NCBI RefSeq assembly: GCF_001044235.1
Contig: NZ_JYNL01000069.1
Coordinates: 479,643-543,642 of the forward strand
Direction: 5' to 3'
From: Mycolicibacterium chlorophenolicum
GTDB lineage: Bacteria; Actinomycetota; Actinomycetes; Mycobacteriales; Mycobacteriaceae
DNA length: 64,000 bases
Made by a program: the position numbers and the translations under genes. Of this stretch, positions 34,155 to 43,184 are shown one piece after another. A model generated the notes under the pieces. That model saw nothing but the letters and a program-made list of their open reading frames with translations, searched no databases and was not told the origin of the DNA. Position 1 is the stretch's first letter, and each line of letters opens with the position of its first letter.

Positions 34155-36463
34155 AGCTTGCTGACCGGCGCGTGGTTGTGCATGAGCTTGACGCGCCCGG
34201 CACTGCCGAAGTCGATCAGCGACATCGCCGACTCCCCCATGCCCGACACCTCTTCCACGCGACCGAGCCCGTACTTGTCGTGGGTGACCCGGTCACCGGG
34301 TTCGAGCACGAGCAGCGGCCGCTTCCCGGCCGCGGAGCGGCCCGGGGACGGGCGCGGAGTGCCGAACCGGCCGGCGCCGCTGACCGGCGCGGAGAACGCC
34401 GACGCGGGCTGCTCCACGCGGCGCCAGTGGATCAGCTCCTGCGGGATCTCGCGCAGGAAGCGGGATTCGGGGTTGAGCATCGGCTGGCCCCACGAGGACC
34501 GCACCTTCGCCCGGCTGAGGTAGAGCCGCTGCCGGGCCCGGGTGATGCCCACGTAGGCCAGCCGGCGTTCCTCGGACAGCTCGACCGGATCGCCCAGGGC
34601 GCGCATGTGGGGGAACATGCCGTCCTCCCACCCGGTCACGAACACCACGGGGAACTCCAGGCCCTTGGCGGTGTGCAACGTCATCATCGTCACCACCCCT
34701 GAGCCGTGCTCGGGGATGTCGTCGGCGTCGGCGACCAGTGACACCCGCTCCAGGAACGACGCCAACACCCCGGTGTCCGGCACGTCCTCGTCCTGCGGCT
34801 CGGCGCCGTCCTCCTCGGCCAGGGCCCGCGCGTTGGCCAGGTCGATGCTGAATTCGTGTGCGACGCTGACCAATTCGTTGAGGTTGTCGAGGCGGGCCAA
34901 ATCCTGCGGGTCGGTGGAGGATTCCAGTTCGGCGCGGTAGCCGGTGCGGTCCAGCACCGACTCGACCAGCTCGCCCAGTTCGCCGTCGAGACCGCCGCGC
35001 AACTCGTCGAGCATCGCCACGAACCCGGCGATCGCCTTCTCCGCGCGCGTGTTCAGCATCGGGACCCTGCCCTCGGCCGCGGCCGCCAGCGCGTCGTTGA
35101 AGCTCGCGCCGGTGTTCTCGGCGTACACCGCCACGCACGCCTCGGCGCGGTCACCGATGCCGCGGCGCGGGGTGTTGAGAATGCGGCGCATGCTCACCGA
35201 GTCACCGGGATTGTCGAGCACCCGCAGATAGGCGACGATGTCGCGGATCTCCCGGCGCTCGTAGAAGCGCACGCCGCCGACGACCTTGTAGGGAATCCCG
35301 GCCCGGATGAACACCTCTTCCAGGGCGCGCGAGGAGTTGTTGGTGCGGTAGAAGACCGCGACGTCGTTGTACGAGAACTCGCCGTCGGAATCGGCCAGCG
35401 CGTCGATCTCCTGCGCGACGAACCGCGCCTCGTCGTGCTCGTTGTCGGCGACGTAGCCGACGATGAGCTCCCCCTCGCCGGCGTCGGTCCACAGCCGCTT
35501 CTCCCGCCGCCCGGCGTTGCGGGCGATGACGGCGTTGGCCGCGTTGAGGATGGTCTGCGTGGAGCGGTAGTTCTGCTCGAGCAGGATCGTCGTGGCGCTG
35601 GGGTAGTCGCGCTCGAAGTCCTCGATGTTGCGGATGGTGGCGCCGCGGAACGCGTAGATCGACTGATCGGCGTCACCGACGACGCACAGCTCGGCGGGCG
35701 CCAGCCCGTCGACCGTCTCGGTCCCCACGAGCTCGCGCACCAGCACGTACTGCGCGTGGTTGGTGTCCTGGTACTCGTCGACGAGGATGTGCCGGAACCG
35801 GCGCCGGTAGTACTGCGCGATCTGCGGGAAGGCCTGCAGCACGGCGACCGTCTCGCCGATCAGGTCGTCGAAGTCCAGCGCGTTCGCGGCACGCAGCCGG
35901 CGCTGGTATTCGCCGTACACCTCGGCGATGACGCGGGCCAGGTCCTCGGCGGCCTCCGACGCCTCGGCGGCGGCCTGCTCGGGGCCGATCAGCTCGTTCT
36001 TCAGATTCGAGATCCCGTTGGACAGCAGCCGCGGGGAGAACTTCTTGGTGTCGAGCCCCATGTCCTTGCCGATCATCAGCAGCAGGCGGCGGGAGTCGTC
36101 GGCGTCGTAGATCGAGAAGTTCGAGTTCAACCCCGGCAGCAGCGAGGCCTGGTTGCGCAGGATCCGCACGCACGTCGAGTGGAATGTCGAGACCCACATG
36201 TTGCGGGCCCGCGGACCGACCAGCTGCGCCACGCGCTCACGCATCTCCGCGGCGGCCTTGTTGGTGAACGTGATCGCGAGAACCTGACCGACGCCGACCT
36301 CGCGCGCGGCGAGCAGGTAGGCGATGCGGCGGGTGAGGACGGCGGTCTTGCCGGAGCCCGCTCCGGCGACGATGAGCAACGGCGTGCCCTCGTGGAGTAC
36401 GGCCTGACGCTGCTGGGGGTTGAGCCCTTCTAGGAGCTCGTCGGTTTCGGTTGCGATCGACAT
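34151..36463 (-). CDS. uvrD1: ATP-dependent DNA helicase UvrD1/PcrA
   Basis: 770-residue superfamily 1A helicase (3'-5') for nucleotide excision repair and replication-conflict resolution; the M. tuberculosis enzyme interacts with Ku. Motifs are visible in order: LNPQQRQAVL, Walker A AGAGSGKTAV, ITFTNKAAAEMRER, DEYQDTN, GDADQSIYAFRGA, QNYRSTQ, TLHTAKGLEFPVVF and VGITRARQRLYLSRA. A C-terminal Tudor-like segment (about 715-765, GDRVTHDKYGLGRV) follows. ATG 36463. Confidence 0.97.
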   Translation of the reverse strand: MSIATETDELLEGLNPQQRQAVLHEGTPLLIVAGAGSGKTAVLTRRIAYLLAAREVGVGQVLAITFTNKAAAEMRERVAQLVGPRARNMWVSTFHSTCVRILRNQASLLPGLNSNFSIYDADDSRRLLLMIGKDMGLDTKKFSPRLLSNGISNLKNELIGPEQAAAEASEAAEDLARVIAEVYGEYQRRLRAANALDFDDLIGETVAVLQAFPQIAQYYRRRFRHILVDEYQDTNHAQYVLVRELVGTETVDGLAPAELCVVGDADQSIYAFRGATIRNIEDFERDYPSATTILLEQNYRSTQTILNAANAVIARNAGRREKRLWTDAGEGELIVGYVADNEHDEARFVAQEIDALADSDGEFSYNDVAVFYRTNNSSRALEEVFIRAGIPYKVVGGVRFYERREIRDIVAYLRVLDNPGDSVSMRRILNTPRRGIGDRAEACVAVYAENTGASFNDALAAAAEGRVPMLNTRAEKAIAGFVAMLDELRGGLDGELGELVESVLDRTGYRAELESSTDPQDLARLDNLNELVSVAHEFSIDLANARALAEEDGAEPQDEDVPDTGVLASFLERVSLVADADDIPEHGSGVVTMMTLHTAKGLEFPVVFVTGWEDGMFPHMRALGDPVELSEERRLAYVGITRARQRLYLSRAKVRSSWGQPMLNPESRFLREIPQELIHWRRVEQPASAFSAPVSGAGRFGTPRPSPGRSAAGKRPLLVLEPGDRVTHDKYGLGRVEEVSGMGESAMSLIDFGSAGRVKLMHNHAPVSKL

Positions 36464-36518
36464 ACTGTCCCAAACCTACCGCTGCGGGGTGACACTCTTT
36501 GCGCTGGCACGGCCGGTG

Positions 36519-36650
36519 ATGGCACACTCGTTGAGTGCTTTGTCAGCAGTGGCGATTTTTCTACGGGTACCGGCCTGCGGTGCCCGTGGTCTAGCTGCTT
36601 CCCAGAGCCCCGCGGTCCGCTTCCGGATCCGGGGCTCGTCTCTTGTGTGA
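36519..36650 (+). other. Structured leader / possible 43-aa upstream ORF of chorismate mutase
   Basis: The region between uvrD1 and chorismate mutase contains two consecutive hairpins: 36563-36587 (10-bp arms ACGGGTACCG, one G-T pair) and 36605-36637 (arms GAGCCCCG/CGGGGCTC), the second followed by GTCTCTTGTG. A 43-codon ORF (36519-36650) spans both and ends 13 bases before the mutase ATG. It lacks a clear ribosome site and has no run of aromatic codons. The arrangement could be an attenuator. Confidence 0.45.
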
Positions 36651-36663
36651 GGCCCGATACCGG

Positions 36664-36972
36664 ATGAGACCAGACCCGTCACACAACGAGAATCCGGAGA
36701 ACGACGACATGACGACAGACACCGCGCAGACACCCGACATCGACGAGCTGCGTCAGGAGATCGACCGCCTCGACGCGACCATCCTCGAGGCCGTCCAGCG
36801 GCGCACCGAGGTCTCGCAGATGATCGGCAAGGCACGGATGGCCTCCGGCGGCACCCGCCTGGTGCACAGCCGCGAGATGAAGGTCATCGAGCGCTACAGC
36901 GTGCTCGGCTCCGAGGGCAAGAACCTCGCGATGCTGCTGCTGCGCCTGGGCCGCGGCCGCCTCGGCCACTGA
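36664..36972 (+). CDS. Chorismate mutase (intracellular, AroQ-delta type)
   Basis: 102-residue chorismate mutase equivalent to Rv0948c, converting chorismate to prephenate for Phe/Tyr synthesis. It shows the AroQ helix IDELRQEIDRLDATILEAVQRR, the catalytic Arg region RRTEVSQMIGKARMASGG and the conserved C-terminus LLLRLGRGRLGH. In M. tuberculosis this weak enzyme is activated by binding DAHP synthase through its C-terminus, and the required LGH tail is present here. Start ATG 36664 (MRPDPSH) matches the longer mycobacterial annotation. It is followed by a 49-bp palindrome. Confidence 0.95.
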   Translation: MRPDPSHNENPENDDMTTDTAQTPDIDELRQEIDRLDATILEAVQRRTEVSQMIGKARMASGGTRLVHSREMKVIERYSVLGSEGKNLAMLLLRLGRGRLGH

Positions 36973-36980
36973 GTTCCCGC

Positions 36981-37029
36981 GATTTCGGCGTGGCTGGTCG
37001 CGCTGAGCGCGACCGAGCACACCGAAATC
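36981..37029. repeat. 49-bp palindromic element (terminator-like)
   Basis: Outer arms GATTTCGGCGTG / CACACCGAAATC (one mismatch) and a perfect inner palindrome GGTCGCGCTGAGCGCGACC. It lies between two convergent genes, and its right arm contributes to the stop codon of the acyltransferase gene. It is the same element as at 42263 and 10989. Confidence 0.85.
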
Positions 37030-39043
37030 ACCGGGTCTTGACCGCGTCGACCAGCCACGGCGTCAGCCATTCGACCGCTTCGGGCGTGGGGTGCACGCCG
37101 TCGCTGCGCACCCGCAGGCCGTCGACCTTGGTCTGGTAGTAGCCGTTGGGGCTGAGCTTGCGGTTCAGGTCGAGCACCGAGACGTTGCGCCGCGGCTCGA
37201 CGACGCTGCGCAGCAACGTATTCCACGCGTCGACCCGCTTGGGCTGATCCTCGGGGTAGAGGCTGCCGTCGGCCTTCTCCGCCCGCCGGTTGTAGGGCTC
37301 CGTCGTGACGACGATGCGGGCCCCCGTCGAGCCCAGGATGTCCAGCGCACGGGTCAGCTCACCGCGCAGATACGCGTCGTAGCCCGGCTCCCCGATGTGC
37401 GTCCACCGGCCCTCGTTCATCCGGTCGACCACCTCCCAGCGCCCGACGATCAGCAGCACCACGTCGGGCTTCTCGTAGCCGATCCGCTGGGCCCAGCGCG
37501 CCGGCCAGGAGTCGCACTCCGGCTTCTGCGGCAGGTCCTGTCCGACGTAGGTGTACGGCCCGCCGCGGGCGATGCCGCAGCCGATGGTGGTGAAGTCGGC
37601 GAACTCCACCCCCGGCGTCGCCGGCAGGTACCGCATCATCGTCCACGCGATCGAATCACCGAACACCGCCACGCGGACGTCGCCGGGGGCGCGCTGGCGC
37701 CCGGGACGCGTCACCGCGACCGGCACCTCCGGGCCCACCAGCGCCGCGGAGTCGATCAGCGGCCCCGGGCCGGGCTTGGGGAACGGCACCCCGGCGGGCA
37801 GCACGGTCGTCGTCACCACCGCGGCCGTCGCGGCCGTCGCCGCCGCGAGCCGCAACATCGGCACCGTCGTCGGCCGCCAATCCCGGATGGGCTGCTCGAT
37901 CAGCCACCACGACACCGCGGCGACCGCGACCGTCGCCGCGCACCGCAGCGCAAACAGCTTCCACCCCTCCGAGCCCGTGCGTTCGCCGTTGAGCACCAGG
38001 AAGATCGGCCAGTGCCACAGGTACACGCCGTACGAGATCGCGCCGAGGCCCACCAGCGGACCCATCGACAGCATGCGGGCGACGGGCCCGGTCTGGTCGA
38101 GCGCGACCGGCGCGATCACCAGCACCGCGGCCAGCGCGACGACGATCAACAGCCCGCCGCGAAACTCCTCGGCGGTGCCCGTTGCCAGGTGCGCCGCCGT
38201 GGCGAGCACCACCAGGCCGATCACCGGCAACAGCCACGCCAGCCAGCGGGCCCAGCGGGAGCGCAACGTCACCAGACCGGCGGTCATCCCGCGCCAGTCC
38301 CGCACCAGCAGCGCCGCGGCCGCCGCACCCACCAGCAGCGCCTGCACGCGGGTGTCGGTGCCGAAATACACCCGGTTCAGCGAGTCGTCGGAGGACAGCA
38401 GGATCGACGCGGCCGCCGATCCGAGTGCGCCGAGCGCCGCGAGCGTGAACACCGCCGCGCGCACCATCCGCGTCGACACCGGCACACCGCGTCGGTACGC
38501 CACCGCGGCCAGGCCCGCGAGGACCCCCGCCAACAGCAGCGGCCACAGCAGGTAGTACTGCTCCTCGACGCCGAGGGACCAGGTGTGCTGCAGCGGCGAC
38601 GGCGGCGCACCCTGAGAGAAGTAGTCGGTGCGCGCGGCGACGAACGCCCAGTTCGACATCCAGAAGAACGTCGCGACGGCCTCGTCGCGCAGGCCCGCCG
38701 TCGACTCCGGGGCGAACAGGTCGCGCAGGGCCACCACGGCCAGGACCATGACGAGGAGGGCGGGCAGCAACCGGCGCGCCCGCCGGACCCAGAACCCCTT
38801 GAGCCCGATCCGGCCGGTGCGGGCGGTCTCGTCGAGCAGCAGCGAGGTGATCAGGAACCCGCTTAGCACGAAGAAGACGTCCACGCCGAGGAAGCCGCCG
38901 GGCAGCCCCGGCACGCCGCCGTGGTCGGCGAGCACCAGCGCGACGGCGATCGCACGTACCCCGTCGAGCGCCGGAATGGCTTGTCCCGGGCCGACATAGC
39001 GGCGTGGGCCCACCCGGATCGGCGCCGCACTCACGGCAGTCAC
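37028..39043 (-). CDS. Acyltransferase 3 / SGNH-hydrolase fusion (OatA-like)
   Basis: 671-residue membrane O-acyltransferase. The N-terminal acyltransferase-3 domain (about 20-385) has roughly ten helices and the signature GGFLGVDVFFVLSGFLIT with the upstream His (DHGG). A C-terminal periplasmic SGNH domain (about 440-671) contains VAVFGDSIAWT (nucleophile Ser) and SDGVHPT (Asp/His). The architecture matches enzymes that O-acetylate peptidoglycan, glycolipids or polysaccharides; the acceptor here is unknown. ATG or GTG starts near 39043 fit the family N-terminus. Its transcript ends in the 49-bp palindrome shared with chorismate mutase. Confidence 0.9.
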   Translation of the reverse strand: MTAVSAAPIRVGPRRYVGPGQAIPALDGVRAIAVALVLADHGGVPGLPGGFLGVDVFFVLSGFLITSLLLDETARTGRIGLKGFWVRRARRLLPALLVMVLAVVALRDLFAPESTAGLRDEAVATFFWMSNWAFVAARTDYFSQGAPPSPLQHTWSLGVEEQYYLLWPLLLAGVLAGLAAVAYRRGVPVSTRMVRAAVFTLAALGALGSAAASILLSSDDSLNRVYFGTDTRVQALLVGAAAAALLVRDWRGMTAGLVTLRSRWARWLAWLLPVIGLVVLATAAHLATGTAEEFRGGLLIVVALAAVLVIAPVALDQTGPVARMLSMGPLVGLGAISYGVYLWHWPIFLVLNGERTGSEGWKLFALRCAATVAVAAVSWWLIEQPIRDWRPTTVPMLRLAAATAATAAVVTTTVLPAGVPFPKPGPGPLIDSAALVGPEVPVAVTRPGRQRAPGDVRVAVFGDSIAWTMMRYLPATPGVEFADFTTIGCGIARGGPYTYVGQDLPQKPECDSWPARWAQRIGYEKPDVVLLIVGRWEVVDRMNEGRWTHIGEPGYDAYLRGELTRALDILGSTGARIVVTTEPYNRRAEKADGSLYPEDQPKRVDAWNTLLRSVVEPRRNVSVLDLNRKLSPNGYYQTKVDGLRVRSDGVHPTPEAVEWLTPWLVDAVKTR

Positions 39044-39115
39044 GTCCCGCGGCCCTCCTTGCTGTCGAGCAAGGAAGCTTATGTACTGCCCGACGCCGGA
39101 TCGGGAAGGCGCGCG

Positions 39116-40564
39116 CTACTTCGTCAGAGCAATGTATTTCGTGTCGAGGTACTCGTCGATGCCCTCGGTACCGCCCTCTCGACCGAAGCCGGACTCCTTG
39201 ATCCCGCCGAACGGCGCGGCCGCATCGGAGATCACGCCGCGGTTGACGCCGACCATGCCGGACTCGATGCCCTCCGCGACCCGCAGCGCCCGGTCCAGCG
39301 ACTGCGTGTACACGTAGGCGGCCAGCCCGTACTCGGTGTCGTTGGCCGCGGCCACGCCCTCGTCCTCGGTGTCGAACCCGGCGATCGGCGCGACGGGACC
39401 GAACACCTCCTCCTTGAGGATGCGCGCGTCGGCAGGAACGTCCGTCAGCACCGTGGCGGGATAGAAGTTGCCCGGGCCGCCGGGGGCGACGCCACCGACC
39501 GCGACGGTCGCGCCGCGCGACACCGCGTCGGAGACCAGGTCCTCGACGGTGGCGACCTGCTTGGCGTTGATCAGCGGTCCGAGCGTGGACGACGGGTCGA
39601 GACCCTTGCCCAGGGTGAACTCGCTCATCCGCTTGACCAGCTTCTCGGTGAACTCCTCGCGGACGGCGTTGGCGACGTGGAACCGGTTGGCCGCGGTGCA
39701 GGCCTCACCGCCGTTGCGCATCTTGGCCAGCACGGCGCCCTCGACGGCCGCGTCGACGTCGGCGTCGTCGAACACGATGAACGGCGCGTTGCCGCCGAGC
39801 TCCATCGACGTGCGCAGCAGCTTGTCGGCCGACTGCTTCACCAGCGCCTTGCCCACGCCGGTGGAGCCGGTGAAGGTCAGCTTGCGCAGTCGGCCGTCGT
39901 TGATCAGCGCCTCGGTCACGCCGCCGGGGTTACTGGTCGGCAGGATCGACAGCACGCCCTTGGGCAGGCCGGCCTCGTCCATGAGCTTGGCCAGGAGCAG
40001 CATCGTCAGCGGCGTTTCCTGGGCGGGCTTGACGATCATCGTGCAGCCGGCGGCGAAGGCCGGGCCCATCTTGCGGGTGCCCATCGCCAGCGGGAAGTTC
40101 CACGGGGTGATCGCGTAACAGGGGCCGACCGCCTGCTTGGTCACCAGGATGCGGCCGGTGCCCGCGGGGCTCGGGGTGTAGCGGCCGTCGATGCGGACCG
40201 CCTCTTCGGCGAACCAGCGGAAGAACTCGGCGCCGTAGGTGACCTCGCCCTTGCTCTCGGCGACCACCTTGCCCATCTCCAGCGTCATCAGCGCGGCGAT
40301 GTCGTCGGCCCTGTCGGTGATCGTCTCGAACACCGAGCGCAGGATCTCCCCGCGCTTGCGCGGCGCGGTGCCGGCCCATTCGGCCTGCACGGCGCAGGCG
40401 GCGTCGAGCGCGGCCCGCGCGTCGTCGGGGGTCGCATCGGCCACCGAGGTGATCACCTGGTCGTCGCTCGGGTCGAGCACGTCGAAGGTCGACGAACCCT
40501 GGCGCTCCTCACCACCGATCCACAGACCGGTGGGGACGGAGTTCAACAACGCGGCAGTATCCAT
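39116..40564 (-). CDS. gabD: Succinate-semialdehyde dehydrogenase (NAD(P)+), GabD type
   Basis: 482-residue aldehyde dehydrogenase. It shows ITPWNFPLAMGTRKMGPAF, FTGSTGVGKALV, the general base Glu in MELGGNAPF and the nucleophile Cys in NGGEACTAANR, plus EEVFGPV. Overall it fits succinate-semialdehyde dehydrogenases that oxidise the GABA-shunt aldehyde to succinate. ATG 40564 (MDTAALLNSVPTG) is preferred; an upstream TTG at 40591 would add nine residues. The gene is divergent from pgi with only 50 bases between starts, so the two promoters overlap. Confidence 0.9.
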   Translation of the reverse strand: MDTAALLNSVPTGLWIGGEERQGSSTFDVLDPSDDQVITSVADATPDDARAALDAACAVQAEWAGTAPRKRGEILRSVFETITDRADDIAALMTLEMGKVVAESKGEVTYGAEFFRWFAEEAVRIDGRYTPSPAGTGRILVTKQAVGPCYAITPWNFPLAMGTRKMGPAFAAGCTMIVKPAQETPLTMLLLAKLMDEAGLPKGVLSILPTSNPGGVTEALINDGRLRKLTFTGSTGVGKALVKQSADKLLRTSMELGGNAPFIVFDDADVDAAVEGAVLAKMRNGGEACTAANRFHVANAVREEFTEKLVKRMSEFTLGKGLDPSSTLGPLINAKQVATVEDLVSDAVSRGATVAVGGVAPGGPGNFYPATVLTDVPADARILKEEVFGPVAPIAGFDTEDEGVAAANDTEYGLAAYVYTQSLDRALRVAEGIESGMVGVNRGVISDAAAPFGGIKESGFGREGGTEGIDEYLDTKYIALTK

Positions 40565-40614
40565 AACTCCATCATTTACACCCTCGGTCAAGTGGCCGCA
40601 CTAGGGTTCTTTTC

Positions 40615-42264
40615 ATGGGTTCCGACATCACGGCCACACCGGCCTGGCAGGCACTGTCCCGGCATCACGAGGAGATCGGCGGCACCGATCTTCGCGACCT
40701 CTTCGCCCACGACCCCGCCCGCGGGACGGAGCTCGCACTGACCGTCGGCGACCTGTACATCGACTACAGCAAGCACCGCGTCACCCGTGAGACGCTGACC
40801 CTGCTGCTGGACCTGGCCCGCGCGGCGGGACTGCCCGAGCGACGCGACGCCATGTTCTCCGGTGAGCACATCAACACCTCGGAGGACCGCGCGGTGCTGC
40901 ACACCGCGCTGCGGCTGCCGCGCGACGCGGCGTTGAGCGTCGACGGCCAGGACGTCGTCGCCGACGTGCACGAGGTGCTGGACCGGATGGGCGATTTCAC
41001 CGACCGGCTGCGCAGCGGCGACTGGCGCGGCGCGACGGGCGAGCGGATCACCACGGTGGTGAACATCGGCATCGGCGGCTCCGACCTCGGGCCGGTGATG
41101 GTGTACCAGGCGCTGCGGCACTACGCCGACGCCGGCGTGTCGGCGCGGTTCGTGTCGAACGTCGACCCCGCCGATCTCGTCGCCAAGCTCGATGGACTCG
41201 ACCCTGCCGCAACACTTTTCATCGTCGCCTCGAAGACGTTCTCGACGCTCGAGACGTTGACGAACGCGACGGCGGCACGGCGCTGGCTGACCGACGCGCT
41301 CGGCCAGGATGCGGTGAGCAAGCACTTCGTGGCGGTGTCGACCAACGCGAAGCTGGTCGACGACTTCGGCATCGACACCGCCAACATGTTCGGCTTCTGG
41401 GACTGGGTGGGCGGGCGCTACTCGGTGGACTCGGCGATCGGGCTCGCGGTCATGGCCGCGATCGGCAAGGAGCGCTTCGCCGAGTTCCTCGCCGGCTTCC
41501 ACCTGGTCGACGAGCACTTCCGCACCGCCCCGCTGGAGGCCAACGCGCCGGTGCTGCTGGGCCTGATCGGCCTCTGGTACAACAACTTCTTCGGCGCGGA
41601 AACCCGTGCGGTGCTTCCGTATTCGAACGACCTATCGCGGTTCGCCGCCTATCTGCAGCAGCTGACGATGGAGTCCAACGGGAAGTCGGTGCAAGCGGAC
41701 GGCACCGCCGTGACGACGAGTACGGGCGAAATTTTCTGGGGCGAGCCCGGCACCAACGGCCAGCACGCCTTCTATCAACTGATACACCAGGGCACCCGGC
41801 TGATCCCCGCGGACTTCATCGGGTTCAGCGAGCCGACCGACGACCTGCCGACCGCCGACGGCACCGGCAGCATGCACGACCTGCTGATGAGCAACTTCTT
41901 CGCGCAGACGCAGGTGCTGGCGTTCGGCAAGACCGCCGACGAGATCGCCGGGGAGGGAACGCCGGCCGACGTGGTGCCGCACAAGGTGATGCCGGGCAAC
42001 CGGCCGAGCACGTCGATCCTGGCGACGAAGCTGACGCCGTCCGTGGTCGGTCAGCTGATCGCGCTCTACGAGCACCAGGTGTTCACCGAGGGCGTCGTCT
42101 GGGGCATCGACTCCTTCGACCAGTGGGGTGTCGAGTTGGGCAAGACGCAGGCCAAGGCGCTGCTGCCGGTGCTCACCGACGACGGCTCCCCCGCCGAGCA
42201 GTCGGACTCGTCGACCGACGCGCTGGTGCGCCGCTACCGCGCTGAGCGCGGCCGTTCCGCGTGA
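40615..42264 (+). CDS. pgi: Glucose-6-phosphate isomerase
   Basis: 549-residue PGI interconverting glucose-6-P and fructose-6-P. Substrate loop VNIGIGGSDLGP, phosphate-binding SKTFSTLET, DWVGGRYSVDS, the catalytic Glu in ESNGKSV, GTNGQHAFYQ and the C-terminal helix with QWGVELGK are present. ATG 40615. The TGA stop is the first part of a perfect 49-bp palindrome (42263-42311). Synteny: Rv0946c. Confidence 0.98.
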   Translation: MGSDITATPAWQALSRHHEEIGGTDLRDLFAHDPARGTELALTVGDLYIDYSKHRVTRETLTLLLDLARAAGLPERRDAMFSGEHINTSEDRAVLHTALRLPRDAALSVDGQDVVADVHEVLDRMGDFTDRLRSGDWRGATGERITTVVNIGIGGSDLGPVMVYQALRHYADAGVSARFVSNVDPADLVAKLDGLDPAATLFIVASKTFSTLETLTNATAARRWLTDALGQDAVSKHFVAVSTNAKLVDDFGIDTANMFGFWDWVGGRYSVDSAIGLAVMAAIGKERFAEFLAGFHLVDEHFRTAPLEANAPVLLGLIGLWYNNFFGAETRAVLPYSNDLSRFAAYLQQLTMESNGKSVQADGTAVTTSTGEIFWGEPGTNGQHAFYQLIHQGTRLIPADFIGFSEPTDDLPTADGTGSMHDLLMSNFFAQTQVLAFGKTADEIAGEGTPADVVPHKVMPGNRPSTSILATKLTPSVVGQLIALYEHQVFTEGVVWGIDSFDQWGVELGKTQAKALLPVLTDDGSPAEQSDSSTDALVRRYRAERGRSA

Positions 42265-42311
42265 TTTCGGCGTGCCCGGTCGCGGTGAGCGCGACCGGGC
42301 ACGCCGAAATC
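42263..42311. repeat. 49-bp palindromic element, perfect copy (terminator-like)
   Basis: Perfect 22-bp arms (outer GATTTCGGCGTGCC, inner CGGTCGCG) with the 5-base loop GTGAG. It supplies the pgi stop codon at its left edge and ends one base before the stop of the convergent GH16 gene. It can act as a terminator for both. Confidence 0.9.
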
Positions 42312-42312
42312 G

Positions 42313-43146
42313 CTACCAGACGCGGACGTAGTCGACCAGCATGTCGGCGGGGTAGGTGCCGCCGCGCGGGTCGCCGCCGCCGGACCCGGCCACGGCCAGG
42401 TCCAGGATCGGGAACAGCGTGTACCCCGGCTCGTTGAACTGCCAGTCCGGCAGCGCATGCGCCGGGACGTCGAAGTACGGCGCCGCACCGTCGGTGTAGT
42501 CCCGCCAGAACCGCATGCCGGCGTCGTCCCACTGCACCCGCCAGGTGTGCCAGGCACTGTCCACGGTGATGGTCTGGCTGACGTGCTCGCCGCCGTTGAG
42601 CTTGGCGTGCACGGCCGTTCCCGGTGCCCACGAGCCGTTGCCGTACCACTCCATGATGTCGACTTCGCCGCCGTTGACCGGGCTGTTGTTGGCCAGGTAC
42701 CAGGCCGGCCAGCACCCCGGGGTGAGGCAGTTGAGCTTGATGCGGGCTTCCCAGTTGTGGCCGATGCCGCCGCGGTACGTACCGAACACCTTGCCGCTGT
42801 AGTAGGTGTCGCCGTCCTTGGCCGCGTGGAAGACGAGATTCGACTTGCCATCCAGGTAGACGTTGCGCCGGTCGTCGCGGTACTGGCCGACGTTGCCGGG
42901 CAGTTCCCAGTACGTCGGGTCCTGCATCGACTCCCGCGCGGTGGCGATCTCCCACTTGGAGCGGTCGGGAGCCGAGCCGGCCGGGCCGTCGAAGTGGTCC
43001 TCGAACAGGTACTTTCCGGCCGGTGGCGGCGCGGCGGGCGGTGGACCGGGCCAGGGTGCGGCCTGCGCCGGGGCGCTCGGGAGCGCCGCGCCGAGCAGGC
43101 CGATCCCGGTCATCACCATCATGCTGCGTCGATCGAAGTTGGGCAT
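42313..43146 (-). CDS. Secreted glycoside hydrolase family 16 protein
   Basis: 277-residue secreted hydrolase. The N-terminus has adjacent arginines (FDRRSMMVMTG) and a signal ending APAQA around residue 29, compatible with Tat export. After a Pro-rich linker (31-43) the GH16 jelly-roll (about 46-277) carries the catalytic EVDIME motif (Glu161, Asp163, Glu166) and ends MLVDYVRVW. The family hydrolyses beta-1,3/1,4-glucans or related galactans; the specific substrate cannot be read. ATG 43146 begins the signal peptide; the upstream frame is antisense to the SDR gene and is not coding. It is inserted between pgi and the SDR relative to M. tuberculosis. Confidence 0.9.
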   Translation of the reverse strand: MPNFDRRSMMVMTGIGLLGAALPSAPAQAAPWPGPPPAAPPPAGKYLFEDHFDGPAGSAPDRSKWEIATARESMQDPTYWELPGNVGQYRDDRRNVYLDGKSNLVFHAAKDGDTYYSGKVFGTYRGGIGHNWEARIKLNCLTPGCWPAWYLANNSPVNGGEVDIMEWYGNGSWAPGTAVHAKLNGGEHVSQTITVDSAWHTWRVQWDDAGMRFWRDYTDGAAPYFDVPAHALPDWQFNEPGYTLFPILDLAVAGSGGGDPRGGTYPADMLVDYVRVW

Positions 43147-43184
43147 CGGTCCATGAAAGCATCCGCCGCTGTGGGCCGGAGCGT

